DNA of 64,000 bases from Avrilella dinanensis (lineage in GTDB: Bacteria > Bacteroidota > Bacteroidia > Flavobacteriales > Flavobacteriaceae). Shown piece after piece: positions 44,769 to 51,885 of this stretch (positions are counted from its first letter, which is position 1; the number at the start of each line of letters is the position of its first letter). Where the stretch lies: positions 1,625,604 to 1,689,603 of the forward strand of contig NZ_NIPO01000001.1 in assembly GCF_002807015.1 (NCBI RefSeq). The letters run 5' to 3'. The notes beneath the pieces were generated by a model. The model searched no databases and was not told the DNA's origin. It saw only the letters and a program-made list of their open reading frames with translations. The translations under genes were made by a program, and so were the position numbers.

Positions 44769-45671
44769 TTACAATATCATTTCTTCATACGACAAAACCG
44801 TATCAAAACCTTTATTTTTAAAATATTCCACCGGATTTTCCTGACTTGCTACCATTACAAAATCGCCTCCCCAACCGCCAAGACTTTTAACTAATCCATC
44901 AAAATCAGGAAAAAGCTGTTGCTGAATGGTTGGTGTTTCCAAAACAGCACTCAGATTTTGTTCATAGCGTTTAAAAAAAGTAATAAATGTTTCCAAATCC
45001 TGAATTTGCAGTAATTCACCAGTCATTCGGGAAACTTCTGTAATTTCGTTGGTTAAGTCTTTTTGTTTCTTTCGGAAATTTACAATGGCCTCTTTGCTGT
45101 CACGTTTTTGGTTCAGATACACAAAATAAATATGTTCTTTAAATACAGGATTAAAAATCGCTTGCTCCACAATCGGTTTCCCATTCTGTACCTGATAGGT
45201 TACCGGAGCATTGTTTTGTGCACAGGCTATGTCATAACCACTTCCACCAAAAGATTTTTGCAACAATTCAAAGGCGTCAATATCAAACCATTGTGCAATA
45301 TTATTGATTAGTGTTGAAGAAGTTCCCAAGCCCCAGTTTCTCGGAAAAGTAAGTTCCGTTTCAGCAATAAATCCACCGGAAGACAATATATTCGGATTCA
45401 TCAGATGTGCTTCGTACAGAATGGTTATCAAAGTGTTGCGGACTTTATCAGCGGATTGATTGTTGTTTGCAATGATATCTTTAATTTCGATTTCATCATT
45501 GTACCACACCGACCCATCAGCATCATAGCTTTTCCAGCTTATTACAGAATTCTTTATAGGGAATACACGCAGATACTGTCCAAATTTCGTCGGTAAAGCA
45601 AATACTTTTGCTCCTTCCAAAACGTAATATTCACCTAAAATAAAGAGTTTTCCGTTACTGTAAAATTGCAT
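44769..45671 (-). CDS. GYDIA family GHMP kinase (mevalonate-kinase-like)
   Basis: A 300-residue kinase of the GHMP superfamily. The family name motif is seen in FGGSGYDIACAQ, and the phosphate loop as NWGLGTSSTLINN. The start MQFYSNGKLFILGEYYVLEGAKVFALP is typical of mevalonate-pathway kinases. It is 54 bases after the HMG-CoA reductase gene on the same strand, so it probably phosphorylates mevalonate or a later intermediate for isoprenoid synthesis. ATG 45671 is chosen; the upstream TTG (45704) is not needed. Confidence 0.85.
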   Translation of the reverse strand: MQFYSNGKLFILGEYYVLEGAKVFALPTKFGQYLRVFPIKNSVISWKSYDADGSVWYNDEIEIKDIIANNNQSADKVRNTLITILYEAHLMNPNILSSGGFIAETELTFPRNWGLGTSSTLINNIAQWFDIDAFELLQKSFGGSGYDIACAQNNAPVTYQVQNGKPIVEQAIFNPVFKEHIYFVYLNQKRDSKEAIVNFRKKQKDLTNEITEVSRMTGELLQIQDLETFITFFKRYEQNLSAVLETPTIQQQLFPDFDGLVKSLGGWGGDFVMVASQENPVEYFKNKGFDTVLSYEEMIL

Positions 45672-45725
45672 ATCTATAATAAAAATAATGAGATACTGAA
45701 ACAAATTCAGTATGACAAAAGTAAA

Positions 45726-47045
45726 CTATTCTTTCCTCAAATGCTCTACAAAACTAACCACAGCACTATGCGAAACTGTTTGGCTTTCAAAGTGCTTTAC
45801 AACTTTTGCACGTTCTTCTGAAGTTGCTTCCAATTGATTCAGGATATTCATCAGGTGCATTTTCATGTGTCCTTGTTGAATTCCTGTTGTAGTCAGAGAT
45901 TTGATTGCCGCAAAGTTTTGAGCCAATCCGGCAACAGCGATAATCTGCATCAATTCATTCGCATTGGGTTTTCCTAACAATTCCAAAGCAAATTTTACCA
46001 TCGGGTGCAGGTTTGTTAATCCGCCGACCGTTCCTAACGCTAAGGGTAAATCCAGCCAAAAAAGGAATTCATCATCTACAATTTCGGCGTGAGAAAGTGA
46101 CGTATATTTTCCGTCTTTTGCGGCAAAAGAATGAACTCCGGATTCAATGGCACGGAAATCATTTCCGGTTGCTAAAACTACCGCATCTACTCCATTCATA
46201 ATCCCTTTGTTGTGTGTAACGGCTCGATAAGTTTCTATTTCGGCAATTCGAACTGCCTGAACAAACCGCTCGGCAAATTCTTTCGGATTTTCAATTTCTT
46301 TGGATTTTAAATCATCAATTTTACACGAAACTTCTGCACGAACCACACAATTTGGAACATAGTTCGATAAAATAGACATCACGATTTGTAGTGACTTTCT
46401 TTCATTTTCAGTAAAATCTTCAAATTTCATCGATTCCTCTCTCAACACATTCGCAAATTCTTCCAGACACGAATTAATGAAATTAGCCCCCATACTATCT
46501 TTGGTATCAAAAGTAGCATGCAGTTGATAATAATTTGCCAGTTCAGCGGTCTTGTCTACCAAATCGATTTTCAAAATTCCACCGCCGCGTTTTTCCATAT
46601 TTCGGGTAATTTCGGCTGTTCGTTCCCTGAACATCGGTTGCACTTGTTTGATGAACTGTTCGATTTTTTGCTTTGAACCTTCGAACATAAAATGTACGTT
46701 TCCGATTTTTTCCGTAGAAAGCACCGTTGCCTTGAATCCGCCTCGCTGCGACCAGAATTTTGCTGCATTTGCCGCCGCTGCAACCACCGAACTTTCCTCA
46801 ATTACCATAGGAACAGCGTAGGTTTTACCATTGATAATAAAATTGGGAGCAACCCCCAAGGGCAAGTAAAAATTGGTAATGGTGTTTTCGATAAACTCAT
46901 CATGTAATTTTTGCAGAGCTTCATCATTATTCCAATAAGATTTCAAAAAATATATAATCGCTTGATTATCAATAAAATAATTCTCAGCAAGCCAATCTAT
47001 TTTTTGTTCTTTTGACAGTTTTGAAAAACCATTAACAATATCCAT
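45726..47045 (-). CDS. Hydroxymethylglutaryl-CoA reductase, class II
   Basis: A 439-residue enzyme that interconverts HMG-CoA and mevalonate. Catalytic residues are visible: Glu in IEESSVVAAAANAAKFW, Lys in THNKGIMNG, Asp in LATGNDFRAIE and His in QQGHMKMHL. The cofactor loop is near DSMGANFIN. The class II type occurs in bacteria; direction (synthesis or degradation) depends on context, and the adjacent GHMP kinase favours synthesis. ATG 47045 is used; the GTG at 47090 lies in a repeat upstream of the promoter box. Confidence 0.93.
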   Translation of the reverse strand: MDIVNGFSKLSKEQKIDWLAENYFIDNQAIIYFLKSYWNNDEALQKLHDEFIENTITNFYLPLGVAPNFIINGKTYAVPMVIEESSVVAAAANAAKFWSQRGGFKATVLSTEKIGNVHFMFEGSKQKIEQFIKQVQPMFRERTAEITRNMEKRGGGILKIDLVDKTAELANYYQLHATFDTKDSMGANFINSCLEEFANVLREESMKFEDFTENERKSLQIVMSILSNYVPNCVVRAEVSCKIDDLKSKEIENPKEFAERFVQAVRIAEIETYRAVTHNKGIMNGVDAVVLATGNDFRAIESGVHSFAAKDGKYTSLSHAEIVDDEFLFWLDLPLALGTVGGLTNLHPMVKFALELLGKPNANELMQIIAVAGLAQNFAAIKSLTTTGIQQGHMKMHLMNILNQLEATSEERAKVVKHFESQTVSHSAVVSFVEHLRKE

Positions 47046-47063
47046 AGTTTCGTTAAGTTTTTG

Positions 47064-47071
47064 CAAAGATA
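47064..47071 (-). promoter_or_regulatory. -7 box of the HMG-CoA reductase gene
   Basis: TATCTTTG on the minus strand matches TAnnTTTG, 18 bases before the ATG at 47045. The CACAGATGCAC-type repeat lies where the -33 element should be. Confidence 0.5.
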
Positions 47072-47086
47072 AGGTTTTTTGGAATT

Positions 47087-47133
47087 GCACAGATGCACAG
47101 ATTTTTTTTATCGTATCTAAGAGCCTGTTTAAA
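47087..47133. repeat. CACAGATGCACAG tract and AGAGCCTGTTTAAA repeat
   Basis: GCACAGATGCACAGATTT starts at 47087 and resembles the inverted units at 28351-28484. AGAGCCTGTTTAAA at 47120-47133 is identical to 911-924. Both sit in the spacer between the Lrp and HMG-CoA reductase genes. Confidence 0.5.
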
Positions 47134-47158
47134 GTTTATCCACAAACTAAGACAAAAA

Positions 47159-47184
47159 AAACTCACGATTTGATTCGTGAGTTT
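47159..47184 (-). terminator. Rho-independent terminator after the Lrp-family gene
   Basis: AAACTCACGA (47159-47168) and TCGTGAGTTT (47175-47184) pair around TTTGAT, with a T-run on the minus strand. Confidence 0.88.
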
Positions 47185-47207
47185 CCTTTTAAATTGTCAA
47201 ATTACGA

Positions 47208-47699
47208 TTACATTTCTCTGAAAATAATTTTCATCAAACGTTTTTTATCATTGATACTTTCTTCCAAAGAAATCATTGTTTCTGTACGGGATACCCCGTC
47301 AATATCATCAATTTTAAAGATGATTTCTTTAGCATGATTAGTATCTTTGGCTCTGATTTTACAGAAAATATTATATTTTCCGGTAGTAATATTTGCCACG
47401 GTCACAAACGGAATTTCGTTAATGCGTTGCAATACGAATTTAGTTTGAGATGTATTTTCCAAGAAAATTCCAACATAAGCTACAAAAGAATAGCCCAATT
47501 TTTCGTAATCTACCGTTAATGTAGAACCTTGAATAATACCGGATTCTTCCATTTTTTTCACTCTCACATGAACTGTTCCGGCAGAAATATTTAATTTTTT
47601 GGCAATATCAGTAAATGCCACCCGAGTGTTTTCCAATAATATATCTAATATTAAATGGTCTGTTTCGTCTAATCTGTAACGATTTTTGTACTTACTCAT
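47208..47699 (-). CDS. Lrp/AsnC family transcriptional regulator
   Basis: A 163-residue feast/famine regulator. The HTH (residues about 10-60) reads LDETDHLILDILLENTRVAFTDIAKKLNISAGTVHVRVKKMEE. The RAM ligand-binding domain follows (FVAYVGIFLENT to TMISLEESI). It probably binds an amino acid and controls amino-acid metabolism. It has a strong promoter and its own terminator. Confidence 0.92.
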   Translation of the reverse strand: MSKYKNRYRLDETDHLILDILLENTRVAFTDIAKKLNISAGTVHVRVKKMEESGIIQGSTLTVDYEKLGYSFVAYVGIFLENTSQTKFVLQRINEIPFVTVANITTGKYNIFCKIRAKDTNHAKEIIFKIDDIDGVSRTETMISLEESINDKKRLMKIIFREM

Positions 47700-47739
47700 A
47701 ATTCTAATGATTTTAATAATGAATTTCTCTTTCAGTGGG

Positions 47740-47774
47740 CAAAAGTAATACTTTTTATTTGTTTTTTATTCAAA
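47740..47774 (-). promoter_or_regulatory. Promoter of the Lrp-family gene
   Basis: On the minus strand TTTG (47771-47774), 23 bases, TACTTTTG (47740-47747). Transcription should start near 47735, leaving a leader of about 35 bases. Confidence 0.55.
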
Positions 47775-47789
47775 AAAAGTATGTTTTTA

Positions 47790-48941
47790 TTATTTTAATA
47801 TTTTTTTATCATTCTCAACGAATGTATTCGCTTCGTTTATATTTTTAACATGAGAATAAATTTCCTCTATCAGCTCGTCTTCACTCGCAAAATCATGATT
47901 ATCAAAGTCTAATTCAATATGTCCGTACTCCCCTTTCGAGCCACTGTTTTCATCTTTTTGCAAAACAAAAACAACAGTTTCTTTCTCTGGTTTTTCCTGG
48001 TATTGATAGCCGATTTTCTGAATCTCCTCTCCCTTTATTTTCAGTCGCTTAACCAAAACATCATTAAACAACTTTTGGTTTTCAGGAATTTTCTCATATT
48101 TAACCACCACATCAGCATCATATTTTTTCTCTGAAATACTTCTCAATCCTGCCACAATACTCACAAATACCAACAATCTGGTTTGTTCACGTTGATAATC
48201 GTTTGGGAAATGTCCTGCCTCGATAAGCAAAACCGGGATATTTTTTGTCGTCAGATTATCGCCGATGCAATTCATATTGAAACTATCGTCATACCGCCCT
48301 ATTTGATTAGGAATAATATCGCTGAGTGCCGCGGCAATATCAACTGCCACCTGCATAGTTTTCTTTCTGGTATCATTGAGCTCCCGCTCTGGATTATACG
48401 CCGGTGCCAACAACGACAAAGTTGCAGGATTTGCTGAATATCCGGCAGAAAAAATCGTTCTCTGGTCGTGCAAATTAAAACAAAAATCAGGCTGAAACGC
48501 ACTAATTAGCTGCTGCAGATACTGCATTTCGGGCTGGGTTTGACAATAAGCGTCCCGGTTCAAATCTACTTGATTTGCATTGAAACGGGTGTAATAAAAC
48601 GCTCCGTCAGGATTAAGCATCGGCACAACCACAAATTGAAATTTTTGTAAAATCTCCTGAGCCAAAATATCTTCGGATTGCACAAAATTCAGAAAATCCA
48701 CTAATCCTTTAGTAGTTGTAGATTCATTGCCATGCATTTGGGACCACATCAATATTTTAATCTTTCCGGTACCGAATCTCAGTTCGTAAATCGGTCTTTT
48801 TTCCACGGAATATGCAGCAATGCAGTAATCCAAATCTGACTTCTGCAAATAGTTTTCTATATCCGGATAATGCACATAACGCCCGATTACCGTGTCTTCC
48901 TTAAATTGCTTTGCACAAGCGAACAATTCAGCTGGTTTCAT
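47790..48941 (-). CDS. M14 family zinc carboxypeptidase, cytoplasmic type
   Basis: A 383-residue protein without a signal peptide. The zinc ligands are His and Glu in SQMHGNESTT and His in CFNLHDQRT; the catalytic Glu is in LLIEAGHFP. VVVPMLNPDGAFYYTR and VDLNRDAY carry the substrate-binding residues. It resembles succinylglutamate-desuccinylase-like or peptide carboxypeptidases; the substrate is unknown. A C-terminal extension of about 100 residues has no assigned fold. It begins inside the stop of the upstream lipoprotein gene (ATGA overlap). Confidence 0.85.
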   Translation of the reverse strand: MKPAELFACAKQFKEDTVIGRYVHYPDIENYLQKSDLDYCIAAYSVEKRPIYELRFGTGKIKILMWSQMHGNESTTTKGLVDFLNFVQSEDILAQEILQKFQFVVVPMLNPDGAFYYTRFNANQVDLNRDAYCQTQPEMQYLQQLISAFQPDFCFNLHDQRTIFSAGYSANPATLSLLAPAYNPERELNDTRKKTMQVAVDIAAALSDIIPNQIGRYDDSFNMNCIGDNLTTKNIPVLLIEAGHFPNDYQREQTRLLVFVSIVAGLRSISEKKYDADVVVKYEKIPENQKLFNDVLVKRLKIKGEEIQKIGYQYQEKPEKETVVFVLQKDENSGSKGEYGHIELDFDNHDFASEDELIEEIYSHVKNINEANTFVENDKKILK

Positions 48942-49528
48942 AAATGTTTTTTTAATATTTCTGCATCAATTTTATGCTCAAAAGTCAGATAACCAAGCAT
49001 TTTTACTTCAGTCCCAACAATATCAATACTCGGCTTGACTTTGATTTTCAACATCAAACCTTCATCGGACTGCCCGCTCAACAGATTAATCCATTTTTGT
49101 TGATTAGCCGAAATTGCTTCATATACATTTCCTTGCACCGAAATCGGAATTTTCGTTTCAGATTCAGGCAAAAATTCGGTTTTCTCAGTTACTTTTCCTT
49201 CTGCAATCTGGATATCTTCAATAAATATAAGGTAATCAAAGGCTGATAGGCTGGCTTTTTCCTTACTCGGATTATAAGCCGATAAAATTATCTTCGCATC
49301 GAGCGGAATATCTTTCTGAAACAAACCGACCGCCAGATTCGGAAACTGGCTAAAATCAAATTCCCCGGATTGCATCATTTTTTCCAACGGAACATTTGCC
49401 AGATTAAACGTTTCGATTTGCTCTAACTTAAATTCACAATCAGCGACAATCTCGAAGTCTTTTTTTTGTTTTCCGACTTCACAAGCCGACAACAATACAA
49501 TCAAAAACAAAAGAAATATTTTTTTCAT
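48938..49528 (-). CDS. LEA14-like lipoprotein
   Basis: A 196-residue lipoprotein: signal MKKIFLLFLIVLLSAC. The mature domain, FNLANVPLEKMM followed by IILSAYNPSKEKASLSAFDYLIFIEDIQIAEGKV, reads like the LEA type 2 (WHy) beta-sandwich found in desiccation-related and envelope proteins. It is translationally coupled to the M14 peptidase gene (4-base overlap). The function is unknown. Confidence 0.68.
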   Translation of the reverse strand: MKKIFLLFLIVLLSACEVGKQKKDFEIVADCEFKLEQIETFNLANVPLEKMMQSGEFDFSQFPNLAVGLFQKDIPLDAKIILSAYNPSKEKASLSAFDYLIFIEDIQIAEGKVTEKTEFLPESETKIPISVQGNVYEAISANQQKWINLLSGQSDEGLMLKIKVKPSIDIVGTEVKMLGYLTFEHKIDAEILKKHL

Positions 49529-49617
49529 TCGGAATCATTTTTAACAAATATACTGCGTTTGATTTTATCAAAAGTTAATCCGGACTTAAAAATAAGAATG
49601 AAGTATCCAAAAAATTG

Positions 49618-49656
49618 TTTACATTTGTAAAACAAACATAAATTTACATTTGTAAA
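49618..49656 (+). promoter_or_regulatory. Double operator/promoter of the XRE regulator gene
   Basis: Two copies of the palindrome TTTACATTTGTAAA start at 49618 and 49643. The first supplies TTTG (49624-49627) and the second TACATTTG (49645-49652), 17 bases apart, so the two palindromes lie exactly on the -33 and -7 elements of one promoter. A protein binding both would block it. Confidence 0.65.
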
Positions 49657-49765
49657 TATATTTTAAATAATTTAAAAAATATATATTTAGTTATTTATAA
49701 TCAGACATTTAATGTATTTTATATAAATAAATAATTTAATGTTTATTTTGATTAATAATCACCTG

Positions 49766-49779
49766 TTTACAAATGTAAA
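49766..49779. promoter_or_regulatory. Third copy of the operator palindrome
   Basis: TTTACAAATGTAAA is the reverse complement of the two upstream copies and lies 22 bases before the XRE gene start. It also contains a -7-like TACATTTG on the minus strand, so it could bear on leftward transcription. Confidence 0.55.
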
Positions 49780-49801
49780 TAAAGAATAAAAACAGTAAAA
49801 A

Positions 49802-50248
49802 ATGGAGCAATTTACCACACGATTAGACCAAATTCTGGAACATTTTCACATCACTTCTTCTCAATTTGCCGACCAAATCGGTGTGCCCCGTTCCAGTTTA
49901 TCACATATTATTTCCGGTCGGAATAATCCAAGTTTAGACTTCATTATCAAAATCAGAGATGCCTACCCTACGATTAATTTGTATTGGCTGATTTATGGTT
50001 TTGAACCTTTTCTTCTAGAAAATTCTTCCGCTATTCCAACTCGGATTTCTGAAGAGGAAATCAATTTTTTACAAGAAAAAAATACTCCGGAAGAAATTGA
50101 AGAAAAACAAAAAATAATATTGCCTAATGAACCGGAAGAACAAACATCCCTCCCTACTGAACCACAACCTGACCAACTGATGAACGAACCGGAAAATATT
50201 GTGGTTTTATATAATGACGGGACTTTTAAATCATATCGTCAGCGATAA
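49802..50248 (+). CDS. XRE-family helix-turn-helix regulator
   Basis: A 148-residue protein. Residues about 5-65 form a Cro/cI-type HTH (ITSSQFADQIGVPRSSLSHIISGRNNPSLDFIIKI). The tail is acidic and proline-rich, with EIEEKQKI and a final VVLYNDGTFKSYRQR. There is no prophage context, so it is probably a chromosomal regulator. Three palindromes in its own upstream region suggest autoregulation. It is followed 34 bases later by the methyltransferase-like gene. Confidence 0.85.
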   Translation: MEQFTTRLDQILEHFHITSSQFADQIGVPRSSLSHIISGRNNPSLDFIIKIRDAYPTINLYWLIYGFEPFLLENSSAIPTRISEEEINFLQEKNTPEEIEEKQKIILPNEPEEQTSLPTEPQPDQLMNEPENIVVLYNDGTFKSYRQR

Positions 50249-50282
50249 ATCGTATATTTACGACAAAATTGACTCTATTTTG

Positions 50283-50951
50283 ATGCTAAAAAAACTTTTG
50301 AGTTACATCTTTCCGATTAAACATAAGGTTTTCAAATCTGAAGTGAGTGAGCAAATCGAGCTTAACTGGATTAATGGAAAACTGGTTATTGATACGAAAA
50401 GAGCAAATTATTCATATGGTAATCTGCAGAAAATTCTTCGAAAAGGTCTGCAGAAAATCGGATTTGAGAATATCAAACCGATGAAAAACATACTGATTTT
50501 AGGACTTGGTGGTGGAAGTGTCGCCAAAACGCTTGTCAATGAAGTTGGTTTTAACGGAAAAATTATTGGTGTGGAATATGACCCGGTCATGATTGGTATC
50601 GGCAAAAAGTTTTTTGAGCTGGATAAACTCCTCCAACTTGACATTCAAAAAGCTGATGCACGGTCATATATCCAACAGAATACACAAACTTTTGATTTGA
50701 TTATTGTAGATATTTTTCAGGATATTCACATGCCCGATTTTGTCTTTTCAGAAGATTTTATCAACGGATTAAAAAACACAATGAACACCAGCGGTTATCT
50801 GTTATTCAACACGATTATTACCACCAAAGAATCAAGCAAAAAAGTAGATTTGCTAGAAAAAGCATTTACGCAAAACAAATTGCTGACAAAACGATATAAC
50901 CAGGTAATCGGCGACCATAACAGCCTGTTAATCATTCAAAAAACAATTTAA
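50283..50951 (+). CDS. Spermidine-synthase-like SAM-dependent methyltransferase
   Basis: A 222-residue Rossmann protein. The SAM or dcSAM motif reads NILILGLGGGSVAKTLV, followed by IIGVEYDPVMIGIGKKFF and DARSYIQ...FDLIIVDIFQD. This resembles the polyamine aminopropyltransferase fold, but the N-terminal beta-barrel and gate-keeping loop are reduced, so it may be a methyltransferase. ATG 50283 (MLKKLLSYIFP) is chosen; longer frames overlap the XRE gene. It lies one base before the next gene. Confidence 0.75.
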   Translation: MLKKLLSYIFPIKHKVFKSEVSEQIELNWINGKLVIDTKRANYSYGNLQKILRKGLQKIGFENIKPMKNILILGLGGGSVAKTLVNEVGFNGKIIGVEYDPVMIGIGKKFFELDKLLQLDIQKADARSYIQQNTQTFDLIIVDIFQDIHMPDFVFSEDFINGLKNTMNTSGYLLFNTIITTKESSKKVDLLEKAFTQNKLLTKRYNQVIGDHNSLLIIQKTI

Positions 50952-50952
50952 A

Positions 50953-51843
50953 ATGAAATATTTTCTTATTAGCATATTAACGCTTTGTTCGTGGACGGGG
51001 TTCGCTCAATATACCAGCGAAATTAATACCAACAGACCGAGTAAATCTATGGGAGCCTATTCGGTTAGTGAAGGGATTTTCCAGATTGAAAGCGGTTTGG
51101 GTTATCAAAAAGATGATTACAACAGTGAGCGGTTTACCAATATTTACCTTGTTGATTTACAGATTCGTTACGGTTTACTTAACGAAAACTTTGAGCTTAT
51201 TGCCGATATGACTTATGAACAGCTGAACGCAGAAAATTACGGTACGCAAACCACCGATTCCCATTTCAAAAAAATGACTATCGGAGCGAAATATCTGATT
51301 TTTGATTCTTATAAAAATTATGAAGAAAAAATCAATCCGTGGAGCTGGAAAGCCAATCAACGCTACAAATGGCGAAGATTGGTTCCGAGTGTTGCATTGT
51401 ATGCTGCCGCAGATTTCAAAAGCAAATTGTTCAGACACCCTGATATGCCCGGAGTTACGTTAAAAACCGGGATTTTTGCTCAGCAACAAATTAGTGATCA
51501 CTTCTCATTTGTGACGAATTTGCTGGTCGAAAATGCAGAGTCGAACGATTTCAGAAGTTTTGGTTACATCGCTACACTTTCCTACGGATTTAATCAAAAA
51601 TGGTCTGTTTTTCTGGAAAATCAAGGTTTTTTCAGAAAATATAAAGAAATTGATTTAGACTTTGACCATGATGATTTTATTACCCGAACAGGAATTACCT
51701 ACTTGTTGCACAACAACTTACAGTTTGATTTATCGGTTGGGACTACTTTTGGCAATCAACCGGTCAGGTTTATCGGTCAAGCCGGCGTTTCGTGGCGTAA
51801 TCACAAGGTATATCGCAAAAAATATACAGAGGGAGAGGAATAA
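50953..51843 (+). CDS. Outer-membrane transporter-like protein (phenol_MetA_deg-like)
   Basis: A 296-residue protein: signal peptide MKYFLISILTLCSWTGFAQ, then INTNRPSKSMGAYSVSEGIFQIESGLGYQKDD, the opening of barrel proteins annotated as phenol-degradation MetA-like or generic transporters. Alternating strands continue to GQAGVSWRNHKVYRKK. The function is not known. It starts two bases after the methyltransferase-like stop, so the two are co-expressed. Confidence 0.78.
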   Translation: MKYFLISILTLCSWTGFAQYTSEINTNRPSKSMGAYSVSEGIFQIESGLGYQKDDYNSERFTNIYLVDLQIRYGLLNENFELIADMTYEQLNAENYGTQTTDSHFKKMTIGAKYLIFDSYKNYEEKINPWSWKANQRYKWRRLVPSVALYAAADFKSKLFRHPDMPGVTLKTGIFAQQQISDHFSFVTNLLVENAESNDFRSFGYIATLSYGFNQKWSVFLENQGFFRKYKEIDLDFDHDDFITRTGITYLLHNNLQFDLSVGTTFGNQPVRFIGQAGVSWRNHKVYRKKYTEGEE

Positions 51844-51845
51844 AA

Positions 51846-51877
51846 AAAACAAGGTTTGGATAAATAAACCTTGTTTT
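51846..51877. terminator. Bidirectional terminator between the barrel gene and parC
   Basis: AAAACAAGGTTT and AAACCTTGTTTT pair around a short loop, with A-run and T-run on either side. It serves both convergent genes. Confidence 0.85.
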
Positions 51878-51885
51878 TCCTATTT

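Noticed and set aside
49802..50248. XRE protein as a phage repressor
   Set aside because: There are no phage genes nearby, and the following genes are an enzyme and an outer-membrane protein.
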